The position numbers and the translations under genes were made by a program. The notes under the pieces are model-generated. The model saw nothing but the letters and a program-made list of their open reading frames with translations, was not told where the DNA came from and did not search any database. Of a DNA stretch of 64,000 nucleotides, positions 50,311 through 59,043 are shown one piece after another. The stretch comes from Peptoanaerobacter stomatis (GTDB taxonomy: Bacteria; Bacillota; Clostridia; Peptostreptococcales; Filifactoraceae), in the NCBI RefSeq assembly GCF_000238095.2, contig NZ_JH815225.1, positions 832,724 to 896,723 on the forward strand, in the 5' to 3' direction. Every line of letters starts with the position of its first letter. Positions within the stretch are counted from its first letter, which is position 1.

Positions 50311-51309
50311 CTATTGAAATTTAAACATCTCCAAATAAATTTTATTCCAGTTTTTTATACTTTCTAAATTAACTGTACCATCATTATCAAATTCCAAATC
50401 TTCATCTGATAAATCCATGCTAAATCTTGAAGTATTATTTATATTGGACAGTTTTATTACCTTTTTCTTATTATTAAGTGCAATTTCCGTTTTAATGTCA
50501 TCTGGTGTATCTTCAAAAACAGACACGTAAGTAAACTTTTGATTTGGTGTAAAGATATCTTTTATATTCTCTAAAGTATTTTTTTCTTCTTTTATAGAAT
50601 AACTAAGAGTTCTTGTTATATCTTTCATTGTGTCGTCAATATTAGAATCGGATTCTTTTTTCTTATTTGTTTCTAATTCATCCGCCTCATCTTTAGGTAT
50701 TCCTCTTTTTATAAAACTTATTTTTTCAACTGGGCTTTTTAAGATAGCTTCATACCATGAATATGGCATAAGTCTCTCAAAATTAATTTTAGCTGGATAT
50801 ATAATCTCTTCCTCTTCATTTCTCAAAGAAAACTTATCTTTTATTTGATCTGAAATAAACTTTTTAAAAGGATCTGTCATGTTTAAATGAATTTTATGAT
50901 GTATACCTAAAATTATATAATCCAATCCATCTATAAAGCAAATAGAATAATAAAACTTAACAAATTCAGTATCATCAAAATTCTTTATCGTTGAATTATT
51001 ACCATCTTTAGAAACTATAGTAGAAGTTTCCCCATAATATCCAGTATCCATAAATCCGTATAATATTATTGCATTTTTTGATGATATTAAAGTTTCTTCC
51101 ATTTCTATGTTATTAACTCTACAACATCTTTTACTTATCTCAAAATTCGATATATTATTTTTTAAAAATTCTAATGATTCTTCAAAAAAATTAATATTGC
51201 TTCTCTCTTTATTTTTATATAAAATTTCTCTAATATATTTCATTTTATTTTTCTCTCTTTTAGGAGTTTTTATATTAATTCTATATACACTAAATTTATG
51301 ATTTTCCAT
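50311..51309 (-). CDS. Soluble protein of a two-gene accessory unit, function unknown
   Basis: 332 residues, no membrane segment. N-terminal strand MENHKFSVYRINIKTPKR, an alpha/beta middle (NAIILYGFMDTGYYGETST … FVKFYYSICFIDGLDYIILGIHHKI), then an acidic linker (ETNKKKESDSNIDDTMKDI). ATG with GGAGGTTTTAAG. Terminators bound the unit on its upstream side. It may be a phage-exclusion or anti-competitor gene; I do not recognise the family. Confidence 0.65.
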   Translation of the reverse strand: MENHKFSVYRINIKTPKREKNKMKYIREILYKNKERSNINFFEESLEFLKNNISNFEISKRCCRVNNIEMEETLISSKNAIILYGFMDTGYYGETSTIVSKDGNNSTIKNFDDTEFVKFYYSICFIDGLDYIILGIHHKIHLNMTDPFKKFISDQIKDKFSLRNEEEEIIYPAKINFERLMPYSWYEAILKSPVEKISFIKRGIPKDEADELETNKKKESDSNIDDTMKDITRTLSYSIKEEKNTLENIKDIFTPNQKFTYVSVFEDTPDDIKTEIALNNKKKVIKLSNINNTSRFSMDLSDEDLEFDNDGTVNLESIKNWNKIYLEMFKFQ

Positions 51310-51347
51310 CTTAAAACCTCCATCAAAATTATTTTTTATCTACAAGT

Positions 51348-51395
51348 ATTATAATAAAAAAGACTCCAATTAAGAAGTCTTTTTTATTATAATAT
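51348..51395. terminator. Perfect 19-bp bidirectional terminator
   Basis: Arms 51348-51366 and 51377-51395 pair without a mismatch around a 10-nt loop, with A/T runs inside the stem. It ends the HAD gene and insulates the two-gene unit. Confidence 0.85.
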
Positions 51396-51416
51396 TAAAT
51401 TTTAATGGAGTCATAT

Positions 51417-52334
51417 CTAATCAAGCAGATGCTTAGGTGTTTTATTCTCTGCATATTGAGATATTTTTTCTTTTTCTTCTTTTCTTATTCTCTCTGCAAA
51501 ATCAGTTATTTTATTACATAACCACATATATGCTGTTGTTCCTTCACTGTAATCTGCTTCCGCATACATATTTACTCTTCCATCTATTCTCATTTGTTCT
51601 ACTTGTTTCATTGCTTTCATATCTCCTTTGGGATAGATTGCAAATGTTGCACCTTTATTTTTATTTACAACGGAAAATGCTGGAATATCACTTGGTCCAT
51701 CAGCTACATATACCATATTTATAAAATGCACTCTTCTGTGTTCCTCTGGTATTTTAGTGTTTACTTCTACTCCCTCATGATGATTTACACCTTTATTTAT
51801 TTCAAATAATGCCCTTGTCTTGCTTGTATTATCTATTGTATAACCAATTTCACTTATTATTTTATTTCCATTTCCATCTTCTGCTTCAATTAACTCACAA
51901 CCCCAAACACCTTCTACATATTCCATAACATTAGAACCTTTTATAATTTGTGTTAAACCTGTACTAACTATGTAATGTTCTACCTTTATATCATATTCTT
52001 TATATATATCATTTTCTTCTATGAGTGTTTTGGTTTTCTTGAATATTTCAGGTATTCCAGAATAAAATTTTAATTTTTTTCCAAAACCTTTGAGCATTTC
52101 ATTATTCAAACCCTTAAACTTTTCTTCTTTTGTATATTTTATAAGCTGATTTAAATAAATTGTGTCTGGATTTACTTTTATTCCTTGCTCTTTTTTATAT
52201 TTTTCAGGTAATTCATTAACTTCTTTCCAAAATTCACTCCCATTTATGTTGAAATGGCTAAAAATAGGGTCTTGCATATATCCATCAACTAATGTTTTGT
52301 CAAAATCCCAAACTATAGCTATTATATTTGCCAT
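51417..52334 (-). CDS. HAD-family hydrolase
   Basis: 305 residues. VWDFDKTLVDGY is the catalytic DxDxT motif I at the start; HYIVSTGL is motif II; VYVADGPSDIPAF is motif IV (D-G-x-S-D). A long helical cap lies between. These enzymes usually remove phosphate from small molecules or proteins. It is unusual inside a prophage, and is a likely accessory gene with its own terminator; GTTAAACC-type metabolic context is absent. Confidence 0.85.
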   Translation of the reverse strand: MANIIAIVWDFDKTLVDGYMQDPIFSHFNINGSEFWKEVNELPEKYKKEQGIKVNPDTIYLNQLIKYTKEEKFKGLNNEMLKGFGKKLKFYSGIPEIFKKTKTLIEENDIYKEYDIKVEHYIVSTGLTQIIKGSNVMEYVEGVWGCELIEAEDGNGNKIISEIGYTIDNTSKTRALFEINKGVNHHEGVEVNTKIPEEHRRVHFINMVYVADGPSDIPAFSVVNKNKGATFAIYPKGDMKAMKQVEQMRIDGRVNMYAEADYSEGTTAYMWLCNKITDFAERIRKEEKEKISQYAENKTPKHLLD

Positions 52335-52431
52335 TAAAAATCACTCCTAAAAATAATGTTAGTTATATTATATCAAAATAATTGAATATAAAATATATTT
52401 TTTATTAATTTTGTTAAGTAAATTTTTTCAT

Positions 52432-52505
52432 TGGCAGGAGTAAAAGGACTTGAACCTTTACTGACGATTTTGGAGACCGTTATGCTACCATTACATCATA
52501 CTCCT
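52432..52505 (-). tRNA. tRNA-Trp (anticodon CCA)
   Basis: 74 nt including an encoded 3' CCA. Acceptor AGGAGTA/TACTCCT, D stem ATGT/GCAT with GG in the loop, anticodon stem ACGGT/ATCGT with loop CTCCAAA (C34-C35-A36), 4-nt variable loop, T stem AAAGG/CCTTT with TTCAAGT. All arms pair. It is a phage-borne tRNA between the HAD gene and the late regulator. Confidence 0.92.
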
Positions 52506-52581
52506 AAATTAAGATACCGATGAAGATATCTTAATTAAATATATTTTTCTTTGGAGGTTTTATGCCTAATTTTCTCATTGG

Positions 52582-52677
52582 ATTTTGCAAATAAGTAGGT
52601 TTTGTATATACACTAATTTATTCAGCTATTAAAAGCTACAACATCAACTTTTTACAACCTTTGCTTATTTGCAAAAT
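52582..52677. repeat. Long interrupted inverted repeat (14-bp perfect outer arms)
   Basis: ATTTTGCAAATAAG (52582-52595) and CTTATTTGCAAAAT (52664-52677) are exact reverse complements; inner AGGTTTTGTA/TACAACCT partly extends the stem. Between is an A+T-rich 68 bp without a reading frame. It lies between the tRNA and the RinA-like gene; a structured RNA, regulator site or small transposon relic are all possible. Confidence 0.6.
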
Positions 52678-52709
52678 TTCACAATAACATAATATCACAT
52701 AACTATGGG

Positions 52710-53123
52710 TCATTGTGGGTCAACTTTTAAAATTTTTTCAAAAGCCTTTCTTTTCGTTCTTTTTACTGTACTGTAACTCCTATTTATTTTTACAGCTATC
52801 TCCTCATTATTCATTTCCTCAAAGAAATACATTTGAATTATCAGATATTCCTCACCAAATAATATTTTTTTAAGCTGCTTATTTAAGTATTCTTTTTTAT
52901 CACACAACTCATCAATATCAGCTGTTATCTCTCTTTCAAGGTCAATTATCTTATCAACTGTATTGGTAAAATCACATTTTAAAACCCCTGACAGCTTTTC
53001 CTTTGAATAATCAATTCCCTGTAAGGTCTTATAATACCTTCTGACTTGTGCTAATTCTCTTTCCTTTGCATCAATAGTTCTTGATAATTGCCTTATATTA
53101 AATAGATCTTCTTTTATACTCAA
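52710..53123 (-). CDS. ArpU/RinA-like late transcription regulator (sigma-like)
   Basis: 137 residues from a TTG overlapping the upstream stop (TTGA) with GAGGTGAG before it. N-terminal coiled coil (AKERELAQVRRYYKTLQGI) and a C-terminal sigma region 4-like helix-turn-helix (MNNEEIAVKINRSYSTVKRTKRKAFEKIL). DUF1492/RinA/ArpU-type proteins switch on packaging and structural genes. It is the last gene of the early operon, as is usual. Confidence 0.85.
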   Translation of the reverse strand: MSIKEDLFNIRQLSRTIDAKERELAQVRRYYKTLQGIDYSKEKLSGVLKCDFTNTVDKIIDLEREITADIDELCDKKEYLNKQLKKILFGEEYLIIQMYFFEEMNNEEIAVKINRSYSTVKRTKRKAFEKILKVDPQ

Positions 53124-53218
53124 GCACTCACCTCATTTAATTTTTTAAGAATAGAATTAAAAATCATATACTTAAACTTTAAATCTCCAAGCTCTTTATT
53201 TATAGCATCAATAAACAT
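53120..53218 (-). CDS. Small 32-residue protein upstream of the RinA-like gene
   Basis: MFIDAINKELGDLKFKYMIFN …, helical; its stop overlaps the TTG of the next gene and it supplies that gene's binding site. The frame is open further upstream but lacks a normal start codon; an AAAGGAG site precedes an ATA, so the true start is unsure. Confidence 0.4.
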   Translation of the reverse strand: MFIDAINKELGDLKFKYMIFNSILKKLNEVSA

Positions 53219-53287
53219 TTCATAATAATTATCTCTTGTAACTATTGTTTTTACTCCTTTGTATTTTGTTTGTGATAGATTTTATTT

Positions 53288-53497
53288 TTACTCATTTTCT
53301 TCAAACTCCTTAACAGCATCATTTAACAGCTGTTCATATTTTTGTATCTGTAATTCTATTTTTTCATTTTGATTTTCTAATTTTTCTTTCAAGTGTGGAT
53401 TTTTCCACGCTAAATATTTGTTTTTGTCTATATCTGAATATAAACTATATATTTTATCTTGTACTGCTTTTTTTATTAATTCTTTATTCATATGCAT
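53288..53497 (-). CDS. Small helical early protein
   Basis: 69 residues, Lys/Glu/Gln-rich coiled coil (LKEKLENQNEKIELQIQKY). No family recognised. Confidence 0.6.
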   Translation of the reverse strand: MHMNKELIKKAVQDKIYSLYSDIDKNKYLAWKNPHLKEKLENQNEKIELQIQKYEQLLNDAVKEFEENE

Positions 53498-53550
53498 TAC
53501 CTCTAATCAATATCATCTGTTTTTAAACCTAACAGCTTGTGTTATAAATT

Positions 53551-53901
53551 TCATTGCTTATTGCCATAGTACACCTCTATGAAGTCATAATCTTTACCAT
53601 ATATGACCTTGAATAACTTTCTTTTGATGATATACTCTTTTGTCTTGTAGCCTTTTACATCTTCTGCTATCCATCGTTGTTTTTTATTGTCATAGTATAC
53701 GAAATCGGCTTTGTATGTTACTGCTCTCTCGTCTTTTTGTTTCTTTATTAGCTCAAAAGGTTTTTGTAATCTTAAATCGCTTATTTCTCCTGCTTTTTCT
53801 AATAGCTTAAGCTCTAAGTATCTTTTAGCTTCTTTCTTGCTGTCAAACTTTATATCATCAATTACTACTTTTTGATTTGAATACTTGTTATATCTATACA
53901 T
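53551..53901 (-). CDS. DUF1064 protein, possible structure-specific nuclease
   Basis: 116 residues. YNKYSNQKVVIDDIKFDSKKEAKRYLEL, then LQKPFELI, YKADFVYYDNKK and EDVKGYKTKEY, form a PD-(D/E)xK-like pattern (Glu, Asp, E-D-V-K). The DUF1064 family is common in phage recombination/replication regions and is thought to resolve branched DNA. Confidence 0.85.
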   Translation of the reverse strand: MYRYNKYSNQKVVIDDIKFDSKKEAKRYLELKLLEKAGEISDLRLQKPFELIKKQKDERAVTYKADFVYYDNKKQRWIAEDVKGYKTKEYIIKRKLFKVIYGKDYDFIEVYYGNKQ

Positions 53902-53919
53902 CCATATCTCCTTTTGTTT

Positions 53920-54504
53920 TTAGAAACCTATAACTTCATAAACTTCTCCATTAATATCTTTTATATCTTTATTTTCTTTTAATCTTCCACTTACATATCC
54001 TTTATTTCTCTTTAAAAATATTGAAGCTTGAGCCATAGACCTAAATTGAAATATATTTCCATTATTTTTTAATGTTATTTTTTCCTGATAAGCTAAATCA
54101 TTATTAAATGCATGTTTCACATTATCTGCCAAACTTAGCCATTCCAAATTATCTATTCTATTATCAAACCTATTACCGTTTTTATGATTAACTGTCATAT
54201 TATCATTTTTGCCATAAAATGTAGCACAAACAAGCCTTGCCACTAAGTAGTCTATAGCTTTTTTATTTTTCCATAAAGTAACCTTGTATCCGCTCTTGTC
54301 TGGTATCTTTGTTTTATTTTTTAATATTCTACCTCTCCACATTCTTGTACCGTGTCTTGTAGATTGCGTTATTTTGTTATCTACCGTTCTTATTCTACCT
54401 AATGTTGATGCTTGATATATCCCTTCATAATCAGGTATATCTTTCCATTTTTCATTAGGTAAGCAATATATATCAAAATCAAACATTGTAAAATCCTTTC
54501 TCAA
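53920..54504 (-). CDS. NUMOD4/HNH homing endonuclease
   Basis: 194 residues. EKWKDIPDYEGIYQASTLGRI is NUMOD4, NHKNGNRFDNRIDNLEWLSL the HNH core, and a C-terminal NUMOD1-like helix-turn-helix (MAQASIFLKRNKGYVSGRLK) the DNA-binding part. Free-standing homing nucleases of this type spread between phages. It overlaps the ssb gene by 4 bp. Confidence 0.88.
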   Translation of the reverse strand: MRKDFTMFDFDIYCLPNEKWKDIPDYEGIYQASTLGRIRTVDNKITQSTRHGTRMWRGRILKNKTKIPDKSGYKVTLWKNKKAIDYLVARLVCATFYGKNDNMTVNHKNGNRFDNRIDNLEWLSLADNVKHAFNNDLAYQEKITLKNNGNIFQFRSMAQASIFLKRNKGYVSGRLKENKDIKDINGEVYEVIGF

Positions 54505-54923
54505 AATGGTGTTTCATCGTCATTAACAGCTCTATATCCCGCATCGTCCAAATCACTAAAATCATCTTCACTTTGATTATCTTGATTTCCTTGTTGTTTC
54601 TTATCTCCATAGTCTATGAACTTCACTTCTTCGGCAATTATCTCTACCGAGTATCTTTTTACTCCGTCCTTGTCTGTATAGTTGTTGTTTTGTAATCTGC
54701 CTCTTATTGCAACCATTCTGCCTTTTGCAAGATAATTGGCACAAGTCTCCGCTCTTTTTCCCCATACAACTATGTTGAAAAAATCAGCAGTAACTTCAGC
54801 GTCTTTTGCGGCAAATGCTCTGTCAACAGCTATTGAAAATCTCGTTACAGCATTACCTGTAGATGCAATATACCTAAGCTCAGGGTCTCTTATTAATCTT
54901 CCAATCATAATAACTGTATTCAT
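54501..54923 (-). CDS. ssb: Single-stranded DNA-binding protein
   Basis: 140 residues. MNTVIMIGRLIRDPELRYIASTG, VWGKRAETCANYLAKG and VAIRGRLQNNNYTDKDG define the OB fold; the acidic tail ends DDETPF, the partner-binding peptide. Serves phage replication and the Rad52-like annealing protein upstream. Confidence 0.94.
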   Translation of the reverse strand: MNTVIMIGRLIRDPELRYIASTGNAVTRFSIAVDRAFAAKDAEVTADFFNIVVWGKRAETCANYLAKGRMVAIRGRLQNNNYTDKDGVKRYSVEIIAEEVKFIDYGDKKQQGNQDNQSEDDFSDLDDAGYRAVNDDETPF

Positions 54924-55118
54924 TGTAATTTCAATCCTTTCATCATTTCGCTTATGTTAGCGATATGTTATATTTATTCGTTTTCAATCCTTTCATACTG
55001 TTTTATAGTTTTAACGTCTTATAAGCCGATTTAAGGCGTTTTTTATTTTTAGTATAGTTTTATATTAAAAATGAATTAACTCTTGTTTTAGGTATCAAAT
55101 TTTTAATTCTACGCATAT

Positions 55119-55961
55119 TTAACTTTGTTTATTCAATCTAAAATTTGCTACGTTATTCATATTCAAAATATATCTATCATCTGTCATCTGTACAATCCTG
55201 CTCGCTAAAGACTCATCAATTGTAAGTAAATCGTCAATGCTTTTTTCTGTAGTGAACATTGTTATTTTTTTGTTGTAGTATCTATGATTTATAATCTCAA
55301 TCATATACGTTAGCTTTGCACTTGATATATCACTATTTGATTTACTTTTGAATAAATCATCTATAAGCAATACGTCAACACTTATACACTTGCTAATTTC
55401 TTGATTGTATTGCATATAGTCCATTGAAAATTGTGATAATTTCCTGACTAATTCCAAGTAATTTACATACAATCCAGTTTTTCCATATTGCAAAAAGTTA
55501 TTAAGTGTTGATATAGCTAAATGTGTCTTGCCTGCTCCTGATTGCCCATAAAAAAGCATTCCATATGCTGTACTTACAGGATTTGGATTTGTGCATTCTC
55601 TATAAAATCCAACTGCTTTTTCTTTTGCCTCTCCTTGTTCTTTTGTGCCAACAATATAATTTGCAAATGTGCATCGTCTATATATTTCTGACAAGTCACT
55701 TTTTTCTATATTCTTTTGATTTTCCTTAGCAATTTGACATTCACAACGTTTTGAATATTCGTATATTTCATCTCCATAGCCTCGTTTTTTATAAAATATA
55801 AATCCCTCATCGTGGCATATATCACATTGATAAACCTTTTTTGGTCTTTCTTGATTAGATAACGTCGGAATAGTCTGCGTATTTCCAACTGTCTGGGTTT
55901 TCTGGCTTTGAGTCGTATTTTGATGTGTAAGGTTGTTTTGGTTTGTCTGTTGTTCCTGCAT
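55119..55961 (-). CDS. DnaC/IstB-like helicase loader
   Basis: 280 residues from ATG 55961, preceded by AAAGGAG; a longer reading to 56039 is inside the previous gene. After a Gln/Thr-rich start comes a zinc-type Cys set (CDICHDEGF … RCECQIA), then the AAA+ domain: FYGQSGAGKTHLAIS (Walker A) and VDVLLIDDLFKS (Walker B). Loads the host replicative helicase at the phage origin with the wHTH protein. It overlaps the previous gene by 107 bp. Confidence 0.9.
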   Translation of the reverse strand: MQEQQTNQNNLTHQNTTQSQKTQTVGNTQTIPTLSNQERPKKVYQCDICHDEGFIFYKKRGYGDEIYEYSKRCECQIAKENQKNIEKSDLSEIYRRCTFANYIVGTKEQGEAKEKAVGFYRECTNPNPVSTAYGMLFYGQSGAGKTHLAISTLNNFLQYGKTGLYVNYLELVRKLSQFSMDYMQYNQEISKCISVDVLLIDDLFKSKSNSDISSAKLTYMIEIINHRYYNKKITMFTTEKSIDDLLTIDESLASRIVQMTDDRYILNMNNVANFRLNKQS

Positions 55962-56676
55962 TAGCTTCTCCTTTCTTGCTATAGTCTTGATAATTGTTAT
56001 TGTCTTTAAGTTCGTATATAGATTGCCAACAATGTTCAATACTTTGGTCTAATATCTTGATTTTGGTGTTATAATCTTTTGCATACTCATTTAACTTATT
56101 TAGGATTTGATTTAATGCTCTTGTGGTTAGTGGCTTTTTAATTGTCTTTCTCATAACTATAAAATCATATATAGCTTTTTTAAGTTCTTCATTTTCTGTA
56201 TAATCATCTATAAGCAAATCAAACTCACTTTTCTTTTTTTCTTTTTTATTATTTGTATTATTAAATGTATTATTAAATAATGTATTATTCTCTTTATCAT
56301 TTTCTAAATAGGGGTATTCGCATTTTCTAAATAGGGGGTTATCATTTTCTAAAGGGGTATCAGAGTCAACTTTTACTAACTTAAGATTAGTTTTTAACAC
56401 TCTCTCTTTAATCGCTTCTCCCTCTCTTTTTATATATACAGAAATATAACCTTTTTCTTTTAAAGAGTTGATGATTTGTGAACAACGTCCCTTACTAACT
56501 CCAAAAAATTCGCTAAAATGTTTATTAGTCGCAAAGCAACCTTTTTCATTATCCAAGCTATTTATTTCAACCAAGAATAATTTTTCAATAATCGTTAAAT
56601 CTTCTGCCAACCATATCTCAGCAGGTATCCATATTCCTTTAAAAGCTCTTTGTACTAATTCCATTTCCTTACCCAT
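55855..56676 (-). CDS. Phage replication initiator (winged-helix/DnaD-like)
   Basis: 273 residues. The N-terminal winged helix (FKGIWIPAEIWLAEDLTIIEKLFLVEI … SEFFGVSKGRCSQIINSLKEKGY) is typical of phage replisome organisers. An Asn-rich linker follows, then a DnaD-like domain ending with helical LTTRALNQILNKLNEYA. It binds the origin, often inside its own gene (the linker repeats near 56260-56290 are candidates), and recruits the DnaC-like loader. Confidence 0.85.
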   Translation of the reverse strand: MGKEMELVQRAFKGIWIPAEIWLAEDLTIIEKLFLVEINSLDNEKGCFATNKHFSEFFGVSKGRCSQIINSLKEKGYISVYIKREGEAIKERVLKTNLKLVKVDSDTPLENDNPLFRKCEYPYLENDKENNTLFNNTFNNTNNKKEKKKSEFDLLIDDYTENEELKKAIYDFIVMRKTIKKPLTTRALNQILNKLNEYAKDYNTKIKILDQSIEHCWQSIYELKDNNNYQDYSKKGEANAGTTDKPKQPYTSKYDSKPENPDSWKYADYSDVI

Positions 56677-56694
56677 CTTTCAGTTTCTAATTAT

Positions 56695-56967
56695 TTAAAT
56701 AAAATATATATCAAAATTATCTTCTTCCCAGTTTTCAACTCGTATTATTTTAGCTTCGTTTAATTCAACTATAGCTTTTAATACGTTGTTGTAAGGGATA
56801 TTTAAATTCTTGCTTATTTTATGTGCATCAACTGTTATCTTCTTGTCTTTTGTTAAAATCGTTGTTAGCTCTGAATATACAAGCTTACTTATATTACTTA
56901 ACGATTTGTTATATCTCACATTGGCAGGTATAACCGCATAGTAACTTCTGTTTATTTGCTCGTTCAT
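56695..56967 (-). CDS. Small winged-helix protein
   Basis: 90 residues. SYYAVIPANVRYNKSLSNISKLVYSEL and VDAHKISKNLNIPYNNVLKAIVELNEAKII form a winged helix-turn-helix like the N-terminal part of replication initiators. It overlaps the preceding gene by 4 bp. It may be a split relative or modulator of the initiator. Confidence 0.7.
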   Translation of the reverse strand: MNEQINRSYYAVIPANVRYNKSLSNISKLVYSELTTILTKDKKITVDAHKISKNLNIPYNNVLKAIVELNEAKIIRVENWEEDNFDIYFI

Positions 56968-57476
56968 CTTCTCCCCCTAAGCATTTGCTCATATCCATAT
57001 ATATCAATACCGACTTCATAAGCGTAATTGATAAGGCACTCTATAAAGTCTGTCATTTCTTTTTTATCAAACTTTGACGTACCATAATAACAACGATATA
57101 ACACTGTTTTAATGCCTTTACTACTCACTCTGTCCTCTATATCTTCAACATATCTGAATACTTTTAATAACTCTTTTTTAGCTTCTTCCACTGTCTCGAT
57201 ATATACAGTTTTAATTTTAGCTTGTTTTATTAAGCTTATATAAATACTCATCTCATCAGACATATATCCGTTTATCTTTTTGTCTATTTGTGATATTATC
57301 TCCCAGATATATTTATTTTGTTGTAAAGTTCTTTTGCTTTTTATGTCTTCAATTTTGATTAAATACTCTTTGTCTTTTTCTATGTCTGTTTTTATTTTTT
57401 TAATATCACAATTGTTAGATAATGTTATTGTGATATTACGTTCTACAATGTCGTTAATTTTAGCTACAACATCCAT
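56964..57476 (-). CDS. NinB-like recombination protein
   Basis: 170 residues. KRTLQQNKYIWEIISQIDKK and YYGTSKFDKKEMTDFIECLI are NinB-type signatures. NinB/Orf proteins bind single-stranded DNA and help phage recombination. Its neighbours (Rad52-like, SSB) fit. Confidence 0.8.
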   Translation of the reverse strand: MDVVAKINDIVERNITITLSNNCDIKKIKTDIEKDKEYLIKIEDIKSKRTLQQNKYIWEIISQIDKKINGYMSDEMSIYISLIKQAKIKTVYIETVEEAKKELLKVFRYVEDIEDRVSSKGIKTVLYRCYYGTSKFDKKEMTDFIECLINYAYEVGIDIYGYEQMLRGRR

Positions 57477-57581
57477 TTTGCACCTTGCTAATAATTTATT
57501 ATTAAATATAATCTTTTGTTAAATCGCTTTTAAATACGTTTTAAAGCTATATGATTTTATAATCAAGTTATTGCAATGTTT

Positions 57582-58292
57582 TTATAAGCCTCTTAAATAT
57601 TTCATAATTGTTGCATATTCGGCAGGTGTAAATTCTTCTAATTTTTTACCTTTTTTATTTTCAATGTCTGTTATTCTTACTCTTTTGATTTCTGCAAGTG
57701 TTCTTATCTCATCAGCTTGAGTTTGTACTATTTTTGCTCCTGTATTATTTGCTGAATTTGTTTTTTCTTGCTTTTTATCTTGATGTTGTTTAAGAGCTGT
57801 TGAATATCTTATATTATCTTTTTCATCTTTTATTTCTAATGTGCTTATATTTCCGCTTTCATCATAGGCAATTTTAGAAACGTACAGTTTTGTATATACA
57901 TTATTTTTATTGTTACTTTTTTTGATTTCTCCATCTAAGGCTTTTATCCATATAAAGGGTGCTGTATATAGTTCTCTACCTATACCTATATTTGTACATG
58001 CTCTTTTAAAACTGTCGCTTGCTTGTCCTTTTTCTTTTTCGCTAAAACTCTCTACACCTACGTCTTGTTTGTTTATCCATGTATTAGTTTCTCTATCCAG
58101 TATAGATACTGTGCAAAATAGGTTTCCGTTTATTAGCTCATGTTTTCTTTGCCAACCGAATATTCCAAATGTTTCGTCAAGAATACGCATATCTGCTCTT
58201 GCATCTTTATACAGGAGAACGCAATAGCCGTTCTCCTTGATACTTAATAACCTTACTTCTATTTCTTCAGCTTTTAATTTTCTGATAGTCAT
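57582..58292 (-). CDS. Rad52/22-like single-strand annealing protein
   Basis: 236 residues. WINKQDVGVESFSEKEKGQA, SDSFKRACTNIGIGRELYTA and PFIWI match the phage Rad52/22 (Sak-like) family. It anneals single strands in phage recombination. The C-terminal part is a Lys/Gln linker plus a small helical tip. Confidence 0.88.
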   Translation of the reverse strand: MTIRKLKAEEIEVRLLSIKENGYCVLLYKDARADMRILDETFGIFGWQRKHELINGNLFCTVSILDRETNTWINKQDVGVESFSEKEKGQASDSFKRACTNIGIGRELYTAPFIWIKALDGEIKKSNNKNNVYTKLYVSKIAYDESGNISTLEIKDEKDNIRYSTALKQHQDKKQEKTNSANNTGAKIVQTQADEIRTLAEIKRVRITDIENKKGKKLEEFTPAEYATIMKYLRGL

Positions 58293-58303
58293 CTGTTTAT
58301 CTC

Positions 58304-58786
58304 CTATCTTATCCTTAGACTTTCACTTTGTTTAAGTGATACGTCTTTGATTTCAAGTCCGTTTTTGATTGCGTCTAACAGTTTTTTTCTGTCTAATTTT
58401 CTTTCTGTAATATAATATTCATTAGGTATATAGTTTTCTGTAGCTACATTTAGTGACGGTGCGTTTTTTTGTATATTGAAGCTGAAATACTCTGTCTTGA
58501 ATTTCTTTTTGTCCAAATTTATCATTGTATCTTCTAAGTATTTTTTAAGGCTTAATTTCTTGTTTTCTAATGCTTTTCTTTTCGTGCTGAATTCTTCTTC
58601 TATCTTTTTAAACTTGTCTATATCTGCATCTATATCTTTTATAAGCCAAGCGATATTTTCTGCTTTTTCTTCTATTTCATCATTGATTTGTTCAAGTGCC
58701 AAGCTCATATCTTCTTGTGTTGTCTGTTCACTATCTATCAGCATTAATATGTTGTTATATATTTCTTTTAATTCGTATAATTTCAT
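58304..58786 (-). CDS. Gp157-family phage protein
   Basis: 160 residues, mostly coiled coil: MKLYELKEIYNNILMLIDSE, IAWLIKDIDADIDKFKKIEEE and KKYLEDTMINLDKKKFKTEYFSF, then IPNEYY and LDRKKLLDAIKNG. These are siphovirus Gp157 signatures. The family has been linked to phage resistance in streptococci, function unclear. Confidence 0.88.
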   Translation of the reverse strand: MKLYELKEIYNNILMLIDSEQTTQEDMSLALEQINDEIEEKAENIAWLIKDIDADIDKFKKIEEEFSTKRKALENKKLSLKKYLEDTMINLDKKKFKTEYFSFNIQKNAPSLNVATENYIPNEYYITERKLDRKKLLDAIKNGLEIKDVSLKQSESLRIR

Positions 58787-58788
58787 AT

Positions 58789-59043
58789 TTAAAACTCTCC
58801 CTCACTCATTCCTATATGCTCATATTCGCTTATAGGTCGCATATATATCATTTGTTCTTTTAATTCGTCTATCTCTTCTTTCAGACTTTCATTTTTTATC
58901 TTTAAATCATCTATTTCGTTGTCTTTATCGCTTATTATTGTTTCAAGTAAATCTATATGCTTTTCATAATCTGTTAAAAGATTGTTTATATTTGCTTTTA
59001 TATTACTTTCATACGCTTTGTATCCGCTGTTACTATATTGCAT
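58789..59043 (-). CDS. Coiled-coil early protein
   Basis: 84 residues, heptad-rich (IDLLETIISDKDNEIDDLKIKNESLKEEI quoted in part). It starts the Gp157 pair. No family assigned. Confidence 0.65.
   Translation of the reverse strand: MQYSNSGYKAYESNIKANINNLLTDYEKHIDLLETIISDKDNEIDDLKIKNESLKEEIDELKEQMIYMRPISEYEHIGMSEGEF

Noticed and set aside
53254-53295. 14-codon frame MSKNKIYHKQNTKE overlapping the end of 53288-53497
   Set aside because: Too short and without support beyond an ATG overlapping a stop codon.
54924-55118. Duplicated 15-bp segment and plus-strand hairpin between ssb and dnaC-like genes
   Set aside because: The repeat contains the ssb ribosome binding site and likely arose by a small duplication; the weak plus-strand promoter does not justify an RNA call.
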